Below are positions 23,142 through 31,077 of a stretch of DNA of 64,000 nt, one piece after another. The stretch lies in NCBI GenBank assembly GCA_016180845.1, contig JACPAK010000001.1, positions 489,497 to 553,496 of the forward strand. Reading direction: 5' to 3'. The notes beneath the pieces are model-generated. The model was given only the letters and a program-made list of their open reading frames with translations. It was not told where the DNA came from and did no database searches. Every line of letters begins with the position of its first letter. Positions within the stretch are counted from its first letter, which is position 1. Source of the stretch: Deltaproteobacteria bacterium (lineage in GTDB: Bacteria > UBA10199 > JACPAL01). A program made the translations under genes and the position numbers.

Positions 23142-25436
23142 GTGAAAAAAACCGGTCCAAAAAATCATGTCGTTGAAACAACCCCCGAACTTGTCCGAAC
23201 GGTTTACGAAAGGATTGACTCAAACCTCAAGATCATCCGAAAGCGTCTCGGTCGTCCCCTGACGTTGGCCGAAAAGATTCTCCTCGGTCATCTCGAAGAT
23301 CCGAAGGGACAGGCGCTCGCTCCTGGGAAGGCGATCCTGAATCTCAAGGTCGATCGCGTTGCCCTGCAAGATGCGACCGCCCAGATGTGTCTGCTCCAAT
23401 TCATGCTCGCCGGACGCGATCGAACAGCGGTGCCAACGACGGTCCACTGCGATCATCTGATCCGTGCCCACAGTGGAGCCCGAGAGGACATGGCTGTTGC
23501 GATGACAGAAAATCGCGAGGTGTATGAATTTCTAAAAACAGTCTCCAAAAAATATGGGATTGGCTTCTGGGGTCCGGGTGCCGGGATTATTCATCAGGTG
23601 GTTCTCGAACAATATGCTTTTCCCGGCGGGATGATGATCGGGACCGACTCTCATACCCCGAATGCTGGCGGACTCGGAATGATTGCGATCGGTGTCGGAG
23701 GGGCCGATGCGGTCGACGTAATGGTCGGGATGAGCTGGGAGGTCCTGCAACCCAAGCTGGTCGGTGTCAAGTTGACCGGGGAATTGAACGGCTGGACCGC
23801 CCCGAAGGATGTGATCCTGAAGGTCTGTGAGATTCTCACGACAAAGGGGGGGACCAATAACATCGTCGAATATTTCGGACCGGGCGCCCGTTCCCTCTCG
23901 GCGACAGGAAAAGGAACGATTACGAACATGGGGGCCGAACTCGGGGCGACCACCTCCATCTTCCCTTATGATCAGGCGACACGAGATTATCTTGTTGCGA
24001 CCCAACGGGAAAAGATCGCTTCCATCGCCGATTCCTGCCGAGAGATACTTCAGGCCGATCCGGAGGTAGAGAAAAATCCGGGAAAATTCTTTGACCATCT
24101 GATCGAGATTGATCTCTCGACTCTCGAGCCGCATATTGTCGGTCCCCATTCTCCCGATCTGGCCCGACCGATTTCAAAGTTAAAAAAAGATGTTCGTGAG
24201 AAAAACTATCCGGACACTATCAAATATGCCTTGATCGGGAGCTGTACCAATTCCTCCTACGAAGACATCGAGCGGGCGGCAGAAGTGGCGCGGCAGGCGA
24301 AGGAGCTCGGACTCAAGACACAAATCCCGCTTTTGATTACCCCCGGCTCGGAACAGGTCCGTGCGACGATCGAACGAGACGGCCAGATGGCGATCCTCGA
24401 AGAGATCGGTGGAACTGTCTTGGCCAATGCCTGTGGCCCTTGTATCGGGCAGTGGAAGCGGGATGACATCCAGAAGGGGGATCGAAATTCTATTCTCACC
24501 TCTTATAATCGAAACTTTCCGCGTCGGAATGACGGCAATCCTGAAACCTATGCCTTTATCGGGAGTCCCGAGATCGTCGTCGCGATGAGTCTCGTCGGAA
24601 ATCTCTCGTTTGATCCACTCCATGATCCCCTCTCAACCCCAAGCGGGAAAAAGATTGGCCTCAGGCCGCCGCGTCGCGCCGATCCGCTTCCAAAAAAGGG
24701 TTTCATCTTTTCAAAAGTCGGATACTTACCCCCCGCTGAGGAGGGGCAGAAGATCGAGGTGGCAATCGATCCGAAAAGTAATCGTTTACAAAAGTTGACA
24801 CCCTTTCCCGCCTGGGACGGAAACGATTTTGAAAAGTTGCCGGTCTTGGCCAAGGCAAAAGGAAAATGTACGACTGATCATATCTCACCTGCAGGACCGT
24901 GGTTGAAATTTCGAGGCCATCTCGATCATATCAGTGACAACGCCTTCACGGGTGTTCACAACGCCTTTTCTCATGAGGCCGGGAAGGGGATCAATATCCT
25001 GACGGGAGAGAAGGATCATGAGCTCCCGAAGATCGCGCGCTATTATAAGGAGAAGGGGGAGCGGTGGGTGATGGTCGGCGATGAAAACTACGGCGAAGGG
25101 TCGAGTCGCGAACATGCGGCGATGAGCCCGCGCTTTCTGGGGTGTGCCGCCGTCGTCACGAAGAGTTTTGCGAGGATTCACGAAACGAATCTCAAGAAGC
25201 AGGGGATTCTGCCACTCACCTTTGCCGATCCGAAGGATTACGAAAAAATCGAGGCGACCGATCGGGTCAGCATCCGAGGTCTCAAGGCCCTCAAACCACA
25301 CAAACCTCTCGAGATGATTCTGTATCATCAGGATGGAAAAGAAGAAACTCTCTCCGTCCTCCACAGTATGACCGAGACACAACTCACTTGGTTCAAGGCC
25401 GGTTCAGCCCTCAATGCCCTGAAGTCAAAGGCCTAA
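23142..25436 (+). CDS. acn: aconitate hydratase (mitochondrial-type)
   Basis: A 764-aa aconitase that isomerises citrate to isocitrate in the TCA cycle. The Fe-S cluster ligands are visible: Cys in LIGSCTNSSYEDIERA and the CxxC of ANACGPCIGQW. Other marks are MIGTDSHTPNAGGLGM and the swivel-domain GDENYGEGSSREHAA. The length and sequence resemble the mitochondrial-type AcnA group (about 760 aa), not bacterial AcnB. The start is a GTG at 23142, 46 nt from the divergent ABC operon. A possible relic of a second C-terminus lies at 27362-27421. Confidence 0.95.
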   Translation: MKKTGPKNHVVETTPELVRTVYERIDSNLKIIRKRLGRPLTLAEKILLGHLEDPKGQALAPGKAILNLKVDRVALQDATAQMCLLQFMLAGRDRTAVPTTVHCDHLIRAHSGAREDMAVAMTENREVYEFLKTVSKKYGIGFWGPGAGIIHQVVLEQYAFPGGMMIGTDSHTPNAGGLGMIAIGVGGADAVDVMVGMSWEVLQPKLVGVKLTGELNGWTAPKDVILKVCEILTTKGGTNNIVEYFGPGARSLSATGKGTITNMGAELGATTSIFPYDQATRDYLVATQREKIASIADSCREILQADPEVEKNPGKFFDHLIEIDLSTLEPHIVGPHSPDLARPISKLKKDVREKNYPDTIKYALIGSCTNSSYEDIERAAEVARQAKELGLKTQIPLLITPGSEQVRATIERDGQMAILEEIGGTVLANACGPCIGQWKRDDIQKGDRNSILTSYNRNFPRRNDGNPETYAFIGSPEIVVAMSLVGNLSFDPLHDPLSTPSGKKIGLRPPRRADPLPKKGFIFSKVGYLPPAEEGQKIEVAIDPKSNRLQKLTPFPAWDGNDFEKLPVLAKAKGKCTTDHISPAGPWLKFRGHLDHISDNAFTGVHNAFSHEAGKGINILTGEKDHELPKIARYYKEKGERWVMVGDENYGEGSSREHAAMSPRFLGCAAVVTKSFARIHETNLKKQGILPLTFADPKDYEKIEATDRVSIRGLKALKPHKPLEMILYHQDGKEETLSVLHSMTETQLTWFKAGSALNALKSKA

Positions 25437-26579
25437 TTCACGAAGCCCCTGATCCCAAGGGAGTACCGATACGGAACCGATTTTTTTTGGCCATGGATCA
25501 CGGGAAAGGCAAAACGCCTCTGCCTTTTTGAAATCAGGGAGAAATCGTTCCAAAGTTCTCGTGTCCCTTTCATCTGCATGATCGGTTGATTTGATCTCGA
25601 TCAAGGCGGTTGGCATCCCCGGTCTTTCGACAATCAGGTCAATTTCAGAATCATCTTTTGTCCTGAGGTAGAAAAATCGAAAGTCTTTCCGGTGATAACT
25701 ATTCAACCGGTACGCTTCCAAAATCACGAAATGTTCAAACGCGAGCCCATAGGCGTAAGAGCCGGGAGTTAGGGAAGATTCAAGTGTCCTTTCCATGGCC
25801 CGCCTGACCCCAAGGTCAAAGAGATAAAATTTCGGATTATGTCGTTGGCGTTTTCGAACTGAATAATGGAATGGTTCCAAGAGGACTCCCACCAGGGTAT
25901 CTTCCAGAATGGAAAAATAGGATTGAACGGTAGGGGTCTCGACGCCCACATCCCGGGCTACGTTTGAATAGTTGACAATCTGCCCGCTGGTTTGGGCGGC
26001 GATTTCCAAAAAACGCCGGAACGGCTCCAGTTGCCGAATCAGATGTTCCGCCCAAATTTCCTCCTTCAGGTAGGTGTGCGCGTAGGCCCGCAGAAACTCG
26101 TTTTTCTCCTCCGGCAAAGAAAGCTGTGTCACGCGGGGGAGTGAACCGTAGTGCAATGCCGCAGTGAGATCGAATTGATTCCCCATTTCAGTGTGGGTCA
26201 GGGGAAAAAGGTGGTTCAGGAAGGCGCGGCCGGCCAATAAGTTCGCTCCCTCTTTTTTCAATTTGCGAGGACTTGATCCCGTCAGGGCAAACTTTTTGCC
26301 AGAGGATTCTATGTGGTGATGAACAAGATCGAGGAGCTTTGGTGCCTTCTGGATTTCGTCAATGACGATCCAGGCAAACTCCTTCAGTGCCTCGCTCTGG
26401 TAAGATAGGGGACCGGCCTCGCGGGAATAGGCCTCCTCCACCTTTGGGTCGAGGAGATCAATCCATAGAACCTTTTCCTTCTCAAAGAACCTCTTGAGAA
26501 ATGTCGTTTTACCCGTACCACGTGGCCCAAATATAAAAAAACTGTTTGATTTCAATGGTCTTATAACTCTATTTATCAT
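25425..26579 (-). CDS. DUF4143-type AAA ATPase
   Basis: A 384-aa protein of the AAA_14/DUF4143 family. The N-terminal ATPase has Walker A FIFGPRGTGKTTFLKRF at about 15-31 and Walker B WIVIDEIQKAPKLLDL near 70-85, then sensor ALTGSSPRKLKK. The C-terminal half has a winged-helix-like part and ends in a restriction-like domain (EIDLIVERPGM, then ALIEIKSTDHAD) that has the D-ExK nuclease pattern. These are common in bacteria and archaea, have variable neighbours and no firm function. The stop overlaps the aconitase end by 12 nt. Its start region is AT-rich, which fits a mobile accessory gene. Confidence 0.85.
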   Translation of the reverse strand: MINRVIRPLKSNSFFIFGPRGTGKTTFLKRFFEKEKVLWIDLLDPKVEEAYSREAGPLSYQSEALKEFAWIVIDEIQKAPKLLDLVHHHIESSGKKFALTGSSPRKLKKEGANLLAGRAFLNHLFPLTHTEMGNQFDLTAALHYGSLPRVTQLSLPEEKNEFLRAYAHTYLKEEIWAEHLIRQLEPFRRFLEIAAQTSGQIVNYSNVARDVGVETPTVQSYFSILEDTLVGVLLEPFHYSVRKRQRHNPKFYLFDLGVRRAMERTLESSLTPGSYAYGLAFEHFVILEAYRLNSYHRKDFRFFYLRTKDDSEIDLIVERPGMPTALIEIKSTDHADERDTRTLERFLPDFKKAEAFCLSRDPWPKKIGSVSVLPWDQGLRELGL

Positions 26580-26729
26580 GGTATATATTTGTACGCCATT
26601 TATATAGTTAAGTCAACTCTTCATACCGTAAATAGATCGTACGAGATTTTTTATATTTTGTTAGCAACGAGGAGGTCCTGTCAGTCGATAACTAAAACGA
26701 CAGATGTTTGCTTAAACAAGGAGGTGTTT

Positions 26730-27305
26730 ATGGGAGATACATCGAGAGCTTTTAAAGTGTTTGAATCTTCCGATTGCGTAAGCGTTGGCGGTAGTCTTTA
26801 CAGCCAGATTGTTTGTAAGAATGAGTCGGCTCGGATACTGTTCGGTCCTGGGGGTAAGGCCCAGGGAGCCGTTGTTCAACGAGATACCACTATTACGGAC
26901 CCGATGGGGGTTACCTTGGAACAGGCACAGACCCAGTTTATAAGTCCCGATGGCGAAGTTATTGTTGTTGCAGGTGATGGAAGAAGTATCACTTTTGATT
27001 TAAGGCGAGCTGTTTCTTTTGTGAGAGAGCCATTGGAAGGAGTTCCGCAACCACCGGCGGTTGTTTTGGCAGCCAAGGATCATCCAAGATTCAGAGACGG
27101 GGTGAGGGATGCAACCCGTGCCTATCGTCTGGAAAAAGTTGTAGATCCTGTCGGGAAGAGGATGGAACGAGTCAGTGAGTGCGAAGAAAGTCGAGATCCC
27201 TACTCTTGTGGAGCGGCCATGGCCCATTACGAAGCATTAAAGTCAAGTGCCCAAGATGATGCGGCCTGGCGATTGTTGGGTCTTGGTGCCGTTGGATCGT
27301 GTTGA
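26730..27305 (+). CDS. hypothetical protein, 191 aa
   Basis: A 191-aa protein of no family that I recognise. It starts MGDTSRAFKVFESSDCVSV after a strong AAGGAGG site (26718-26724), so the ATG at 26730 is chosen over upstream starts, which lie in an AT-rich leader. The N-terminal half is strand-rich (ARILFGPGGKAQGAVVQR, GEVIVVAGDGRSITFDL); the C-terminal half is helical with four Cys (SECEESRDPYSCG, and one in the last residue). There is no signal peptide. Neighbours give no clue; it lies between two accessory modules. Confidence 0.6.
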   Translation: MGDTSRAFKVFESSDCVSVGGSLYSQIVCKNESARILFGPGGKAQGAVVQRDTTITDPMGVTLEQAQTQFISPDGEVIVVAGDGRSITFDLRRAVSFVREPLEGVPQPPAVVLAAKDHPRFRDGVRDATRAYRLEKVVDPVGKRMERVSECEESRDPYSCGAAMAHYEALKSSAQDDAAWRLLGLGAVGSC

Positions 27306-27361
27306 GTTTCATTTCGACTTTTAATCCTTGAGTCATTCTGTACGAGCGATGAAATCTCTGT

Positions 27362-27421
27362 CGTACCAAAGCCGGCTCGGTACTCAATGCCTTGAGCCAA
27401 AATTCGTTGTCGATCTAAAAA
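27362..27421 (+). pseudogene. possible relic of an aconitase C-terminus
   Basis: The frame reads TKAGSVLNALSQN close to a TAA, matching the aconitase end FKAGSALNALKSK, and the DNA agrees at about 22 of 27 positions over GCCGG...CTTGAG. Upstream the frame is closed at 27350. With so short a match this may be chance, but it is the last block of the acn gene some 2 kb away. Confidence 0.3.
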
Positions 27422-27684
27422 ACAATCCCCTGATAGACATCTTTGCGATGACGGACCCTTAAGACAAAAACGACAAGTTGCGCCTGTTCAATCGAATAAA
27501 TAATTCGAAAATCTCCGATACGGTATTTCCAAAGACCCTTATACGGCCCGGAGAGCGGTTTCCCCATCGTTGGAATCTTGGCAAGAATATCTTCGATGAC
27601 ATGGAGGGCTTTTTCTTTAACCTGTTTTGGGAGGTTTTTTAGGTCCTTCGCCACTCCGGCGGCATATTGAACTTTATAGACCAA
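27415..27684 (-). CDS. relE: RelE-family toxin
   Basis: An 89-aa basic toxin of the RelE/ParE superfamily: YKVQYAAGVAKDLKNLPKQV at the start, then LSGPYKGLWKYRIGDFRIIY at about 44-63 and a strand ending VFVLRVRHRKDVYQ. In RelE proteins the basic end cuts ribosome-bound mRNA. The start overlaps the stop of the RHH antitoxin gene by 11 nt, so the pair is translated together, antitoxin first. Sequence suits the RelE rather than the ParE branch, but the target is inferred. Confidence 0.88.
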   Translation of the reverse strand: MVYKVQYAAGVAKDLKNLPKQVKEKALHVIEDILAKIPTMGKPLSGPYKGLWKYRIGDFRIIYSIEQAQLVVFVLRVRHRKDVYQGIVF

Positions 27685-27886
27685 TTTCTTTTCTCAAACC
27701 CTTTGGAGTCAACCTTTTATCCTCTAGTCTCCCTAAAGCAACGCGAACATCTTCTGTCTCCTCAAAGTAATTCTCTAGCGCCTTTCCGATCAGCCAAGAA
27801 CGGTTTCTCTCTGTTTCTTTAGCTAAATCGTCCAGCTTCTTTAAAAGCCCCTCATCCAATGTAGCACTGACATTCTGTTTTGCCAT
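27674..27886 (-). CDS. relB: ribbon-helix-helix antitoxin
   Basis: A 70-aa RHH (CopG/RelB-type) antitoxin. The N-terminal strand KQNVSATLDEGLLKKLDDLA and helix NRSWLIGKALENYFEE form the DNA-binding unit; the C-terminal part (RVALGRLEDKRLTPKGLRK) would wrap the toxin. GGAGGG sits 7 nt before the ATG, and an inverted repeat at 27904-27926 may be its operator. It forms a type II toxin-antitoxin module with the following gene. The gene symbol is by analogy. Confidence 0.85.
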   Translation of the reverse strand: MAKQNVSATLDEGLLKKLDDLAKETERNRSWLIGKALENYFEETEDVRVALGRLEDKRLTPKGLRKEIGL

Positions 27887-27903
27887 AAACCCTCCAAAAA
27901 ATA

Positions 27904-27926
27904 ATAGTTATATTATTCTATACTAT
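27904..27926. promoter_or_regulatory. inverted repeat in front of RHH/RelE operon
   Basis: ATAGT at 27904-27908 and ACTAT at 27922-27926 flank an AT-rich centre in which the outer arms continue as near-symmetric TATA steps. It lies 18-40 nt upstream of the antitoxin ATG and overlaps the probable -10 region, so it is a candidate autoregulatory operator. Confidence 0.4.
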
Positions 27927-28056
27927 TTATCATGTCAAATACTACGGCCTCTTCTCTCCGCTCCAACCACACTGGGTTATGCAGAAGAATGAATTTTGAG
28001 ACAACCTCTCTTGATCCCTGTCGATCTCAACGGCAAATGGTTAGAGGGGGTCAAGT

Positions 28057-28902
28057 ATGCAAGCAATTTTGAAGAAGGCTATTGTTGTTCTGTATCATGA
28101 GGCATGTGACGACGGCTTTGGGGCCGCGTGGGCCGCTTGGCGAAAATTTGGGGATAGGGCCCGCTATGTCGCCGTTCGTTATCAAGAGTCGCTCCCAAAA
28201 GGTCTTTCCGGGAAAGATGTCTACCTCCTCGACTTTTCCTACCCCCCGGATAAAATGCGTGAATTGCTCAGCCGAGCCAGGCGGGTCGTCGCGATCGATC
28301 ATCACAAAACAGCCGATGTTTCAACCAGGATGGCACAAGTAGGCATTTTTGATCTCAACCACGCCGGAGCGGTCCTCGCCTGGCGCCATTTCCATCCGCG
28401 AGTTGAGGTACCACGCCTTCTTCGGCATGTTGAGGACCGTGATCTGTGGCGCTTTAAGCTACCCGCCACGAACCAGATCCGCGCCGTATTGAGTTCCCAT
28501 CGAAAGGATTTCGAGACGTGGGATCAGATTGCCGGCAAACTCGAGACGGGGGCAGGAAAAAGGGCCCTCATACAAGAAGGGAGTGCGATACTCCGCTATC
28601 AGGAAAGGGTCGTCGAACAGATGGTTGCCTCTGCACAACTCGTTCACTTTTGTGGAACGCCAACCTACGTTGTTAATTCCCCCCTTTTATCGTCAGAGGT
28701 CGGCCATGCGTTGTCAGAGAGACTCCCCCCTATGGGAATTGCCTGGTCCCAAAGAGGCGACGTCGTCAAAGTGGAGCTTCGCTCGATAGGCGAATTTGAC
28801 GTCTCAAGTTTTGCCAAAAGATTCGGTGGTGGTGGACACAAAAATGCGGCGGGCTTCAGTCTCCCCGCGGGAACCCCGTTCCCATGGGAACCAATCGTCT
28901 AA
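28057..28902 (+). CDS. DHH/DHHA1 family phosphoesterase
   Basis: A 281-aa phosphoesterase of the DHH superfamily. Metal-binding motifs are YHEACDDGFGAAWAA near residues 13-27 (DDG) and AIDHHKTADV at about 79-88 (DHH); the DHHA1 tail FGGGGHKNAAGF lies at 256-267. Family members include nanoRNases (NrnA), c-di-AMP phosphodiesterases and others; without membrane or regulatory domains it is closest to a nanoRNase or oligonucleotide phosphatase. GGGGG at 28045-28049 may serve the ATG. No neighbour narrows the substrate. Confidence 0.88.
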   Translation: MQAILKKAIVVLYHEACDDGFGAAWAAWRKFGDRARYVAVRYQESLPKGLSGKDVYLLDFSYPPDKMRELLSRARRVVAIDHHKTADVSTRMAQVGIFDLNHAGAVLAWRHFHPRVEVPRLLRHVEDRDLWRFKLPATNQIRAVLSSHRKDFETWDQIAGKLETGAGKRALIQEGSAILRYQERVVEQMVASAQLVHFCGTPTYVVNSPLLSSEVGHALSERLPPMGIAWSQRGDVVKVELRSIGEFDVSSFAKRFGGGGHKNAAGFSLPAGTPFPWEPIV

Positions 28903-28975
28903 ACCGCCCCTTTTCGTTTCAGAAATTTTTTTGGAACCAATTTCCGAGCCTCCGGTGTCGCCGCCTCCATTGAGA
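28899..28975 (-). pseudogene. relic of a nuclease/lamin-tail protein C-terminus
   Basis: The minus strand reads GKEISMEAATPEARKLVPKK then FLKRKGAV and TAG (28899-28901). The C-terminus of the intact gene at 31078-33465 is EISMEASTPEARKLVPKKFL then KRKGAIAK. Upstream the match fades within a few codons. It is the tail of a third copy, overlapping the dhh stop codon. Confidence 0.8.
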
Positions 28976-29107
28976 TCTCTTTGCCGTTATGGGGTGGCCT
29001 ATCCCCGATCCGTCTCAAGCAAACCCTACTTCCGAAAGGGTCACCCCAATGCCTCATAGATTAACAAGTTATATCAATAGGTTATTGGTCAAATTTCCTT
29101 CTCTCCT

Positions 29108-29122
29108 TGGCATGCCGATTGC
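29108..29122 (+). promoter_or_regulatory. sigma-54-like promoter before the lipoprotein gene
   Basis: TGGCATG, four bases, TTGC at 29108-29122 matches the -24/-12 consensus TGGCACG-N4-TTGC except one base. The start site would be near 29134, only a few bases before the ATG at 29137, which leaves almost no leader; an internal ATG at 29155 is the alternative. The match is good but function is unproven. Confidence 0.45.
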
Positions 29123-29136
29123 TTCATTAAGAAGGC

Positions 29137-31074
29137 ATGGTCCATCGGTATTGCATGATCCTGTGTCTCTTGATTGTCGGGCTGACCGCCTGTCGATCAA
29201 AAAATATCACAAACCCTGAGATGGTCAGGGACCAAAATAACCAACAGGAACCAGCAACCTCTCCGACACCTCCACCCCCAGAGAATCCTCCCCCACCTCC
29301 AGCCCCTTGTACCGGAGATGCGGAATGCCCAGAGGGACAGGTTTGTCGTGAGGGGAGTTGTCGCCTGCCAGACCCACCTCCGCCTGAGTGCACGACTGAT
29401 TCTGATTGTGACGAAGATCAAATTTGTGTCGAAGGTATGTGCGCTATAACAGAGCCAGATGATCAAACCGCTCCAGAAATCGTCACGCTCGATCCTGGCA
29501 ATGGTTCCTTGGGTGTCTCTCGTACCAGCTCTTTTTCCGTCACTTTTTCGGAGCCGATTGATCCCACAACGGTTAATGCAACAAATTTTCTCGTCCTCGA
29601 CGCCGAAGAATTACCGGTTAGCGGCACACTTACCCAAGATGGATCGGTCGTCACGTTTACCCCCTCAACCTCCTTGGGGATGTTTCAGAACTATACCATT
29701 CGTTTATCTCAAGATCTGAAGGATCTTGCCGGTAACTCGCTCTCGACGGTACCTGCTTGGAGCTTTAGTACCGCTGATGGGACCTGGGAGGCACCACAGG
29801 AGATCGAAAACTTGCCGACATCACGAGTCGCCTCGCAGCCGGCCTTGGCAATCGATCCCGAACGCGGAAATATTGTCGCTGTTTGGAGGCAAAGAGATGG
29901 TGATGCCCCCACATCCCCCTCCAGCATCTACGCAAACCATCTCTTTATGGATTACATGGATGAATCGATTCTGGGAAATTTCAGTAATGAACCAACCCTG
30001 CTGGATTCGATTTCCGGTCATACCGCAGATCCGCAAGTGGCGTTTGATTTTGAATCAGGCAATCATACGGTGGTTTGGCGCGCGACATCGACAACGACGA
30101 GTTCCGATTACAATGTTTATGCGACCGCCTTCTCCCTCTCGATGGGGACCTGGACGAATCAAATGACGGTCGATCTTTCTGTCGGTACGGCAACCTCCCC
30201 TACCGTTGTGATGGACGATGACGATAACGCCCTCGTCGTTTGGTCCCAAATGAACAGCGGCGCCAGTAGAATTTTTATTAATGAACTCTCAAATCTCTTT
30301 GATTCATTTTCATCGACAGGTCCCATCCGTCTCTCTCAACTCGGTACCGTTGGTAACGCCTCACGTCCCCAGATCGCCGTCTCAGAATCTGATTCAAATG
30401 CCCTCATTGTCTGGGAACAACTCGCCGGCTCGGGCGCGACCCTCACAAGCAACCTCCATTATAATGTCTATGACAACAGCTTTGCTGGTGCCGGATGGGA
30501 AATCGATAACAGAACCGAAGCGGTCACAACACCACGCATCGGAAGAGATGTCGAAGGAGATGCGGTCGTCGTCTGGGACGGTGATGGAAGCATCTATTCC
30601 CGATCATACACCATCTCTGCTGGCGGTAGCACCACTTGGGGAGATGTCGCGTCTGTGGAATCGAATACGGGGCTTGCCTCTCAACCCCAGATTGCTGTTG
30701 CCCCGAGTGGAAATGCGATCGCCGTCTGGAGACAGAGAGATGATGCAGGTACCGCCTTTCATATTTATGCACGACGCTATCAGGGGAGCGGATGGATCGG
30801 TGACAGGGTTCAGATCGATCTTCCGACCGGATCCTCTTCGAATCACCAAATCACGATGAATTCAGATGGTCATGCAACCGCTGTCTGGACTCAGGCGGGA
30901 CACGTCTATGCAAGTCGATTCTTTTCCTCGACCGGAATCTGGCAGACACCGATCCAGTTGGATCTTGCCCTGACCGGCACGGCCTCCGATCCTCGAGTTG
31001 TCTTGGATGAGGAGAATCGTGCCACCGCGATTTGGATTCAGAGCAGTAGTGTCTACGCCGCCCGGCTCGAATAA
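29137..31074 (+). CDS. secreted lipoprotein with Cys-rich and Ig-like domains
   Basis: A 645-aa lipoprotein. The signal peptide ends in the lipobox LTAC with Cys19. A Pro-rich linker (SPTPPPPENPPPPPAP) leads to two small Cys clusters (CTGDAECPEGQVCREGSC, CTTDSDCDEDQICVEGMC), then a Big_5-type Ig domain (APEIVTLDPGNGSLGVS, FSVTFSEPIDPTTVNATNFL). The rest is built of about seven blade-like repeats of the form QPALAIDPERGNIVAVWRQ / SPTVVMDDDDNALVVWSQ, consistent with a beta-propeller. It sits on the outer membrane or cell surface. No enzyme motif is seen. The ATG at 29137 has an AGAAGG site. A sigma-54-like promoter lies just upstream. Confidence 0.8.
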   Translation: MVHRYCMILCLLIVGLTACRSKNITNPEMVRDQNNQQEPATSPTPPPPENPPPPPAPCTGDAECPEGQVCREGSCRLPDPPPPECTTDSDCDEDQICVEGMCAITEPDDQTAPEIVTLDPGNGSLGVSRTSSFSVTFSEPIDPTTVNATNFLVLDAEELPVSGTLTQDGSVVTFTPSTSLGMFQNYTIRLSQDLKDLAGNSLSTVPAWSFSTADGTWEAPQEIENLPTSRVASQPALAIDPERGNIVAVWRQRDGDAPTSPSSIYANHLFMDYMDESILGNFSNEPTLLDSISGHTADPQVAFDFESGNHTVVWRATSTTTSSDYNVYATAFSLSMGTWTNQMTVDLSVGTATSPTVVMDDDDNALVVWSQMNSGASRIFINELSNLFDSFSSTGPIRLSQLGTVGNASRPQIAVSESDSNALIVWEQLAGSGATLTSNLHYNVYDNSFAGAGWEIDNRTEAVTTPRIGRDVEGDAVVVWDGDGSIYSRSYTISAGGSTTWGDVASVESNTGLASQPQIAVAPSGNAIAVWRQRDDAGTAFHIYARRYQGSGWIGDRVQIDLPTGSSSNHQITMNSDGHATAVWTQAGHVYASRFFSSTGIWQTPIQLDLALTGTASDPRVVLDEENRATAIWIQSSSVYAARLE

Positions 31075-31077
31075 ATC

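Noticed and set aside
26589-26729. Upstream start for the 191-aa protein
   Set aside because: AT-rich leader with no ribosome site; AAGGAGG fits the ATG at 26730.
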